Positions 55,367 through 64,000 of a DNA stretch of 64,000 bases are shown here, piece by piece. The notes beneath the pieces were generated by a model. That model saw only the letters and a program-made list of their open reading frames with translations, had not been told where the DNA came from and did no database searches. Every line of letters starts with the position of its first letter. The first letter of the stretch is position 1. A program made the translations under genes and the position numbers. Origin of the DNA: Crotophaga sulcirostris (lineage: Eukaryota; Chordata; Aves; Cuculiformes; Crotophagidae); the NCBI GenBank assembly GCA_013397455.1, contig VYZB01000196.1:83343-147342 (forward strand). The letters run 5' to 3'.

Positions 55367-55665
55367 TTCACAGTTTCACAGTATAACCAGGTTGGAAGAG
55401 ACCTCTGAGATCATCAAGTCCAACCTATAAGCCAACACTAACACCATCCCATCACCTAAACCATGGCACTCAGTGCCTCATCCAATCTTCCCTTAAACAC
55501 ATCAAGGGTCGGCGACTCCACCACCTCCCTGGGCAGCGCATTCCAGTGGCCAATCACCCTTTCAGTGAAGAACTTCTTCCTAACATCAAGTCTAAACCTC
55601 CCCTGATTAAGTTTAAGTCCGTGCCCTCTAGTTCTGTCACTGGTCACCTGTGAGAAGAGACCAAC
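55367..55665 (-). mobile_element. CR1 LINE 3' fragment, antisense (aagacctctgagatcat group)
   Basis: Starts with cacagtttcacagtataacc and aggttggaagagacctctga, then shows ctccaccacctccctgggca and agttctgtcactggtcacct. On the minus strand, 55456-55647 keeps a short C-terminal ORF2 piece ([20 protein letters not shown]). It is near-identical in extent to the copy at 39763-40061. Confidence 0.93.
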
Positions 55666-57377
55666 AATGTTATTTATTTGTCTTTTTTTACCTTAACTTT
55701 TTTTGTAAAGAAAAGATCATCTGTATTTTAAAACACCTCTGGGTCTGAAGTCATTCAGTTCCATCACTACATACCTGTGGTTTTTGCTTCCAGCATGATA
55801 AAAGTGCAGAAAAACAGCCAAATTTGAGTTATTCCTAACAGCTAACAGTTCCTAACAGTTATTCCTAGCAGTTCTAATGTGTGGAGGTCCCTTTCCTCCA
55901 CATGTTGATATTGAAGTCAGTCTTGTGGAGAAGGGAATACTTAAATCCATTATGCATGGTGTTCTGAAGGCTGCAAAACTTCAGCAGACCTGGAGCATGT
56001 TTGTGCCAGTCTTCACATTATACGTGGATTTCCAAACCATCGTAACGCCTTCAGCAGCAAAGGGTGCAACCTGTAAACTACTTCTGCACCTTGAAGAAAT
56101 GCATCGTGCATAGCTGATTTGTGGCATTTGTGTTCCAATAAAAATCCCCACTGCAGCTCTGGCTTATGATGAGCTTACTGCTCTGAGCTCTGGTCTGGAA
56201 TGCAGCTCTATTTTACTTATATGGCTTTATTAGGACATTATTGCATCATCCATTTCCCTGTAAATTGTAGATGAGGCAGTATGGAGACACGCTAGGGTGG
56301 CTGAGATTGCACTTCAGAAAGATGACACATTATTCAACTGCTTAAAGTATTACTGAAATTTCCAGGTAAGGATTTAGTGAAGTGTTGGATATTGGTTTAA
56401 GGAAACCTGATTTATATCCTTTTGGGTTTTAAAGATACAGAAATGCACACCTGTAAAACAAGAGCCAGCTGGAATCCCTGGAACCTTGTGTTTCACACTG
56501 AATGCATGGAGGAAAAAGGATTTTAAAGAAACAGGAGAGAATGTAGAGGTAGGAAGTGGGAGTAAAGCTTTTTCTCTTGCCAGCAAGGTGAAAGTAGCTT
56601 CATACACCAGTAAACGTTGCCTTGGGAGCAGAACAGTCTGCTTCAACTGGGCTATGAAAGAATTCCATTATATCAGCACTCCTCAAGCTGTACAAATACA
56701 GAAATCCCTAAAGAAATATCAGTTATCCCAGTATGGTGACATAGGGGAAGCATTCTCAAGTGGTATCATAGGCAAATCCTTAGCTAAATTGTCTGGTTAA
56801 CTGTGTGCTTGAAAATGTACTAAGTTTTTGTGGACCTTGCTGCTAATAATGAATATGTTTCTACCACTGGGTTTTGGAGGTAATTGAGACTTAAGCTTTC
56901 TGGGTTGTCTTGAGAGCAGACATGGATAGTGCATTGATACTTGGAATTTTCAGACCTGGAAGAGCTTACTATGTTTAGTAGGACCTGTGCATGCCCTGCA
57001 AAAGTCATGGATTGAGATGGAGATTTTATTGATACTGGGATTCTGGAACTGTTGAGTTTTAGTCCTTGCATTGTCTCAGGTGTGATTTGTTTTTTACTGT
57101 CTTTAAAAGCTTCTCTGTATATGCTTGTTGCCATGCTTTATGCTTATTCTTCTTAATATATGGAAGAGAAGGGTTTAGCATGCTTCTCCACAGACCTCCA
57201 GAGGACATACTTGTACTGTTTCTTGACCAGTTTTTTCCTGTGTGTAGACTACTGCAAAATTGAAGATACCTTGTTTCTGAAAATATGACACAGCAGAGTC
57301 TAGCAGTGTGCTGCACTTCCAGTGGTAAATGATGCAGTAACTGCAGCTGGATACCTAAATTATGTTCTGAGAATAGC

Positions 57378-57988
57378 TGCAGCCCAGAAAGACAACCATA
57401 TCCAGGGTTGTGTCCGAGGAAGTGTGACCAGCAGGTTGAGGGAGGTGATTTTGCCCCTCTGCTGTGCTCTCATGAGACCTCATCTGGAGTGTGCAGGTTT
57501 GAAGTCCTCAGCACAGGAAGGGCATGGATCTGTTGAGACAGTACAGAGGAGGCCATGAAGATGATCAGAGAGCTGGAACACCTCCTATACGAGGACAGGC
57601 TGAGAGAGTTGGGGTTTGACCTAGAGTAGATAAGGCTCCAGAGAGATCTTAGAGCAATCTTCCAGTACTGAAAAGGGCTACAGGAGGGGGAGAGGCTCTT
57701 TATCAGGGAGTGCAGGAACAGGACAAGGGGGAACGGTTTTAAACTGAAAGAGGGGAGATAGAGATAAGACATTGGGAAGAAATTTTTTCCTGTGAAAGTG
57801 GTGAGGCCCTGGCACAGGTTTCCCAGAGACACTGTGGCTGCCTCATCCCTGGAGGTGTTCAAGGCCAGGTTGGATTGTGCTTTGAGCAACCCGATCCAGT
57901 GGGAGGTGTCCCTGCCCATGGTAGGAGGATTGGAACTTGTAAGGCACCTTAAAGGTCATACAACCCAAACCATTTTATGATTCTGTGA
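57378..57988 (+). mobile_element. CR1 LINE fragment, sense, about 610 bases
   Basis: Runs from cagcccagaaagacaaccat through gaggtgattttgcccctctg, acctcatctggagtgtgcag and ggcacaggtttcccagagac, to the tail caacccaaaccattttatga and ttctgtgat. Frameshifts and stops break the ORF2 frame. Confidence 0.92.
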
Positions 57989-58109
57989 TAAGCTATGTAA
58001 AGAAAAATTTCAGAAGCTACATCTTTACTCATCTGTCAGTTAATTCAAAAGAAGGAATGGCAGTCTCCACAGTTCCTGTATTTTCAGTGCTGAAAATATT
58101 CTGTTCTGA

Positions 58110-58140
58110 GGTAGAGAGAGAGAGAGAGATATATATATTA
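58110..58140. repeat. (GA)n(TA)n compound microsatellite
   Basis: About nine GA units (gagagagagagagagaga) run directly into about four TA units (tatatatat). No CR1 tail adjoins it. Length variation between individuals is likely. Confidence 0.9.
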
Positions 58141-61100
58141 TCTCTGCCCTGTTGCTGTAATCACTGACAGAGGAAGCCTGCGTTAAACCATACTTCGTAT
58201 CTGTATCCCTGAGATGACAATCTCATAGCTATGGATCAACCCGAGGGGAAAAATTATGCAGCCACTTTTATGACGTTTTAACACCTCTGGGTACAAACAA
58301 CTCCTTTGTCATCAGTTTAAGACTGTCTTCACTTTCTCAGAAACATCTGAGAGCCTGCGGCTGTCAAAGTATTTAGACTTGTAATTTCATGTTTATCCAT
58401 CACCAGCTTTTCAAAGACAATTAATTAAAAAAAAACCCCGAAACTTCAAAAACTATGGCCTTGCTGCATCCTCATCTTTGTGACTGAGCTGTCCAGAAAT
58501 GACTAGTTACATTTTTTTTCAGCCTGCTTGACTATTGGTCTGCAAGTGGGGCTGTAGCTAAGCCAAATAGTTTGCATCTATGGAAAAATCTCTCTTGGCT
58601 GGACCTTCGCAAGCCATTGTTACTGGTAATGAGAGGACAGCGTGAACTTGCGATGCGTGCAAAAATGACCTCATTCAACATCCTGCAATTGTTAATGGGG
58701 TTAGTTAAATTCGGCACACGAGGGATGTTGTCCTGAGGGCCCATCTCTCCGAGCTGGTGAAAGTTCTGGTTCTGTGGTGGGTCGTCTGCTATATTTCTGT
58801 AGTGTTACTGAAAGCAAAGCTGAGCAGTTGATGTGTACCAAAGCAACAATTTGCTTGTTAAAACTTTAGAAACTACCATTTAATTCACTTTTTTTTGGTG
58901 TGAGCAACTCTGGGTTTGCAGGTAAATTGTGCCTTTTGTTAGAGGTAGCACAGTATTGGTGTCCCTTCGCTGCAAGGTTGTCTTGTTCTTGGGTGTTATT
59001 TCAATGCTTCTCTTGTTTGCATTTTTAAGCTGAATCATGTAGGCTGAATGACTTATTTTTGACTGTAAACTGAAGTCCACACAAGACCTTGATATGTGTT
59101 CCTGCAACCTTCTTCATGTAAATGAAAGAATTATTTCACGCTTTTTGCATGCTTGAAGCTTGGGAGGTTTTTTTCCCCCTTTCTGCTTGCTTGCCTAGAA
59201 ATTCTCTTCATTATAGGATGCTTTGATTTACTGCAGCATGAGATCCATAATGTTATGCATTGCTGGAAGGCCTTGATGATACCTTGGTGCGTGGGCACAT
59301 CGCTCAGAAATGGCCAAGGAGTGTCTCTGTGCAGTGACAGTAATGCAGGCATTGGTTGCCAGGGTTGTTTCTATAGGTAAACTCATGCAACCCAGCTGTC
59401 AAAAGCAGAATATTGGTGCTTTGGGAGGTTCATGAGTCAATTCATAGGGCACACTTAATTTCTGCAGTGGTGCATTAATCAGGAAGCCAATAAATCATGT
59501 GCCAGTTCATTCCTTTATGAACATACTCTGGAATTAGTTGTTTCTGCAAGCAGGCCTGCTGGGAGACTAATTTTTAACAGGTACTCCCCTGGGGATAGAA
59601 CATGAAGCATCTGTTCGTTTTCATAGCAGTGTTCACGTGCTGCCCTGAGTCTGTGCTCGTCTCTGCTGCGCTGAACCTGCACTGATGCTTTCAGGATGGA
59701 GCACGCAGTGCTGAGTAAAGTCTTATGTGGCACTGGAAGGGATGGGCCCCTCATGGGTCATCACATCCAATCCACTGCTGTCATAAGGATCATATCGTAC
59801 GATCTCTGAGCTTAATCGTTTGACTTATGAGCTCATTGAACCATCTTTCAAAAATAGAACACCGGGCCATTTATTTTTTACTTCTAGTCTAAGCAGGGAA
59901 AGTCTCTTTAGGGAAGGCTCAGCTTGAGGCCATGAACTATCAATGGTGAGAAATTAGGGCTATCCCAAATACATGCATGCTTTTAGGAAGAATGGAAAAT
60001 CTTTATCATATTTATTTTTTTGTTGTTTTCTCACCTTAAACAGATGAATCGAAACTGTGTGCTGAAAACTGCCTCTGACTTTAATCTGCTCCATCATGTC
60101 TGAGTCAGAAGCCCAGAAAGGACTCTACAACTAAATCTATTTGCATTGCAGTAGGGAGTTGCCTGTAAGCAGATTATCCATAGCTCAAATACTGTCAGCT
60201 GCCTGACCAAAGGATATTCTCCTTGTCTTAACTGTGGCTGGGCTTATTAGTAGTCATTTATTTGTGAATACTTGTCAGAAACTAATATTTCTTTTAAGGC
60301 ATTTAATGGTTTCATGTGAAAAACTGTGTAGACCCCTGACTTTCCAGTACTGGTCCTGGGGAGCTGCAAGCATCATAATTCTTAGTCAAGTTCCGATGTA
60401 TTTAATTGGCTTCACAAAGTATTCACTGCCAAAGCATATTTAACTTGCATATTCTCAAAGAATGTTCTTTATGGCTGGTACAGCAGCTGTAAAATTAAGT
60501 TGGAATATCTGTTATCTTTCACAAACAGCGGCTAGAATATCTTAGAGGGAAATGTGTGGCTGCTGACCTACTGCAACTGTTAAAGCTTTTACTTAAGACA
60601 CGCTTTTGCCGAGTAATTGAATGAATGGAGTGTACATTCATCATTCAGATTATGTTTCTTGGAGCTAGACTCCCACCTTGCACTCCTAGAAACATTTGAG
60701 ATCCCAGTTTTAACTTTCTGCTGAGTCTACCCCGTCTGACATTCAAAGGTTTTTAAGTCTAGTGCTACAGCTGTCAAGTCTTGGACATGAAATGAGAGAC
60801 ATAGCACTCATTTTTTTGCCATCCTACAGAGTAGGTAAAAGAATCTGGGTTATGCTATTTATGGGAGGGTCTTGCACACTTAAGAAGCCCTTACAGACAG
60901 TGCTCACTCCAGCTGTGCACCTGTACTGGGCTGCTCTGGCTACCAGCGCTGTCGTGATGTTCCTGTCGTGAGCCTAAGCATGTAAGACCTTGCTCCCTCT
61001 TGTGACTCGGTGCTCCTGGCACGTGGTTGGCATTTGCACGGCCATTAGAAGCAGTACATCAGCCTCTGCTCACTTTGCTTTGTATTTTGAGCTGATGGGC

Positions 61101-61142
61101 AATACAAATACCCTGTGCTACCTTAAAAAAACCCAACAGATT

Positions 61143-61630
61143 CGTAGAATCATAGAAACACAGAATCATGAAGTTCAGAAAAGACCTCTAAAATCATGTC
61201 CAACCACCAGCTCAACACCACCATGCTTACCAAACCATGTCCCCATGTACACATTTTTTTTAACACCTTCAGAGATGGTGACTCTACCACTTTCCTAGGC
61301 AGCCTTTTCCAGTGCTTCACCACCAGTAAATATTTTTTTCCTAATATCCAATCTACACCTCCCCTGGCGCAACTTGAGGCTATTTGCTCTCATCCTGTCG
61401 CTTGTTACTTTGGAGAAGAGACGAACACCCCCCTCACTGCAGCCTCTTTTCAGGGAGCTGCTAAGAGGGATGAGGTCTCTCTTCAACCTCTTCTTCTCCA
61501 GGCTAAGCAACCCCTGTTACCTGTTACAGCCACTCCTCATAAGTCTTGTGCTCCAGACGATTCCCCAGCTCCATTACCCTGTTCTAATTGCCCTCCAGTT
61601 AAACACTTTAAGTTTCTGGTGCCCAAAGTT
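61143..61630 (-). mobile_element. CR1 LINE fragment, antisense (aagacctctaaaatcat group)
   Basis: Starts cgtagaatcatagaaacaca, then ttcagaaaagacctctaaaa, cacctcccctggcgcaactt, ttcttctccaggctaagcaa and ctccattaccctgttctaat. The minus frame at 61295-61510 keeps [20 protein letters not shown], the CR1 ORF2 C-terminal block. The 5' edge near 61630 is approximate. Confidence 0.9.
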
Positions 61631-63783
61631 ATGAGAAAGTTAAAGTACTTTTTGTGAGTAACTTGTATGGGATGCAAGTGTTTTATTCTGTGTCTGCCTG
61701 TAGTTGTTTCTGTTGCTGAATTGAGTTACTCATCTAGAGTAACTTCACTCAACTAGAGTGAAGCAAATCATTTTGAGCTACAGCTTAGATTACACATTTT
61801 TGGGAGTGCGCATTAGATGAAAGCGGGCATTGATGAAACACTAAAATTCTAACCTGACAAAACGTATGGACTTGAATGAACACCAAGAATAAGATGCATT
61901 TCCTTTCATTTTCAAGATTGTGGAGAAGTTTCCCTTTTTTTTGAGAGGGGTGGGGTGGAGGAGGAAATGAATTATACTCTGAAACTGGGAAAGGAGAGCA
62001 ATTAATCTCTGCAGTTGTGTGTAGGCAGGAGGGACTATTTGTTGCATGACAGCTTGCTCTCAGGACTGGAAACAAAGTAGGTTGTTTGTGTCTTTTTATG
62101 TCCTCGTCCTACTTTGCTTTAGGACAAGAGCATTTACCTCATGACGCTTATTTTTGAACTTTAAACTGGAGGCAGTGTTCACATTCCATTCAGTCTTTTA
62201 CAGCACCAAGAAGGGAGAATTAGTCAGCTGTTCATTGTTTTTATTTCCCTGACTCTTGAACAGGGTCCAGACTTACTCCTGAAGTTTTTCATCTGGATCA
62301 GTCTGAATAAAACAGATTTTCTTGCAACTAAAAAAGCCTTTATTCGCAAAAGGTTATGATAAGCAAAAGAAGCCAAGCTCCCCCAGGTTTCTTTTGGGGG
62401 TGAGATGGGGAGTGGAACTGGCTTCCCGCAGTCCTGTCTGCTTTAAAGCTGGTTTGTAGGACGTTTATTTAAAATCAAAACAAAAAATGAAAGCTATCAT
62501 GTTTGTGCCGTAGTGGAGCGTGCCAGGATGCCGTTGCTAAGATGATGCATGCTGATTCTGGCGTAAATAGTTATTTGAGCAGACCCTACCCTAAGGAGTT
62601 GAGTCCCAGCCCTTTCTCTCCTGTATAGGAACAAATCAATTATTCTAAGGAGGCAGTGTTGTCTCTCGGTGCTGTTGTGTTGCTTTTTGAAAACGTTTTG
62701 TAAGTTAGTCCTTAAGTGGGATAATTGCTTTCAGCATTTGCAAGTTAAATGAAGAAAGCTCTAATTAGATTTTATAAAGTGGCTTAGCATGTTGAGAAGG
62801 CTTTTCATAAAATATACTGTGTATTCACTTGGCATTGCACAATTGAATTTCGTGTTGCACTGACGAAACCAAAAAAAATCCTGTTTGGCTTTGGTGGTTC
62901 CTGGGTACTTAAAGGATTGAAAGCCTGTCTTAGGTACTCCTGGCTTTACCTACCCTTCCTTTCCCCACCATCCCACCCTTGTCAGGGCATTTATCTCTAT
63001 TTGGAGATGTGAGGAGTTGCAATCATGAGCAGTCTATTTGAGCAGAGGTATTTGAGTAGGAGCTTGGTACCACTTAAAAACAGGGCCATAGCACATAGTG
63101 TTTAGTCTGTCTTAGCCATTATTATGCTGTGCTAATTGTATGGTGGTCCAGGGTGGCAGAGAGCCATTTTGTTCAGGTTAGTCTTAGCTCCGTGTGGGCA
63201 ATTATTGAGTTCCACAGAAACCGAACAGTGCCCATGCTTAGTAGTCTGTGGGATTGTTTGGTGTCCTGTAGGTTGGAAATGTGATATGCTAATGCTTTAC
63301 TCTTGCCATTGCAGCCTTGTCACAAGCAGAGGGACTGGCCAAAGCAGCGTAACACATCACTTGCCATCTGAATAAGAACTTACCCTGGTCACAAGCTTCT
63401 TTCACGTGTGGTTTCTGCAGTGTGTGTGCCAGGAGCTTCCTGATGAGAATTGGAAAGAGTCCCCAGAGCTGGTGTTTGTTCAGATTGTTTGGGCGATTGC
63501 TGCATGTGACTTAGTTAAAACAGACTCTAGTAAGATGCACTCTGTTTAGGAGGCAATACCTCTACTAAATCAGTCTGTTCTTGAAGCTTCATCTGTGAAA
63601 TTGTAGGTCCCACACGATAACCGATTTGAAAAGAGTTCAATGAAATTAGATGTAAAGAACAAGAACTTAATGAGAAGTCTTGTGTTGATTTGTTAAGAGT
63701 TCAGATAACCACAGGAGAAGATGGATGCAAACTGGTCAAAACTGTTGTTTGCCTTCTGCGCTGCTCAAGAACCACAGAATTGA

Positions 63784-63835
63784 TTTGGCTCGATGATCTC
63801 AAAGGTCTTTTCCGAAAAGATGCTTCTATGAAATG
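63784..63835 (+). mobile_element. CR1 3' tail remnant, sense
   Basis: The bases tttggctcgatgatctcaaa, ggtcttttccgaaaagatgc and ttctatgaaatg match the end of the CR1 group seen at 46720-46780 (gatgatctcaaaggtctttt then gattctat). Only the last 50 bases or so are recognisable. Confidence 0.75.
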
Positions 63836-64000
63836 ACAAACCAGTGTGAACCACTGGTTAATGGAGTTACTTACTCCTATTGGTAAACATGCAGACTAAA
63901 TTGGAGGCTTGCAGCAGGTTCCATGCGGTCTCATAAATGCTATGCAGGAGTAACTCCAGTTTTCTTTGAGAAAATGCTATGACTTGGATGAAGTTAAGAG

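Noticed and set aside
56486..56800. + strand open frame of 104 codons in intron 9
   Set aside because: No recognisable domain and no link to muskelin; the length is within chance expectation.
59340..59385. Possible recursive splice site TAG|GTAAAC at 59376
   Set aside because: The pyrimidine tract is interrupted and the donor half is weak; sites of this quality (also near 7077, 33259, 56365, 58921) are expected by chance in intronic sequence.

Overview
This is a vertebrate, almost certainly avian, genomic window lying inside one gene. The organism call rests on two things. Seventeen CR1 LINE fragments are visible, many with typical bird CR1 3' ends (the ATTCTATGATTCTGTG kind of tail and the ggttggaagggacctt motif in reverse). 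No mammalian-type SINEs were seen. The base composition is intronic and AT-leaning, and large introns separate short, well-formed exons.

The gene is MKLN1 (muskelin), on the + strand. Eight consecutive coding exons are present at 8732-8801, 16167-16309, 17710-17798, 23904-24013, 27903-28095, 36024-36101, 37242-37307 and 49348-49460. All have GT-AG splice sites, their phases join without loss, and together they encode about residues 33-320 in human numbering (recalled, not searched). They cover most of the N-terminal discoidin (F5/8C-like) domain, the LisH motif, the CTLH motif and the start of the first kelch repeat. The first exon (start codon, about 33 residues) lies upstream of the window. 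The remaining kelch exons and the C-terminus lie downstream; I found no further muskelin exon after 49460, so the last 14.5 kb is intron 9.

Region by region: 1-8731 is the end of intron 1; 8732-28095 holds five exons for the discoidin, LisH and CTLH parts; 28096-36023 is an intron carrying an inverted CR1 pair; 36024-37307 holds two small, phase-symmetric exons; 37308-49347 is a 12-kb intron rich in CR1, with an internally deleted mariner-like remnant and a cluster of three head-to-tail CR1 copies; 49348-49460 is the kelch exon; 49461-64000 is intron 9 with six CR1 pieces. Eight CR1 pieces are sense and nine antisense to MKLN1, so there is no evident strand bias.

I found no RNA gene, CRISPR array, promoter or second protein-coding gene that I can support. 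There is no obvious undescribed system here. The points most worth checking are a tandem CAG-TAG splice acceptor at the LisH exon, where use of the first AG would put an in-frame stop into the mRNA; candidate recursive splice sites in long introns; inverted CR1 pairs that could form double-stranded RNA; and the CR1/mariner junction.
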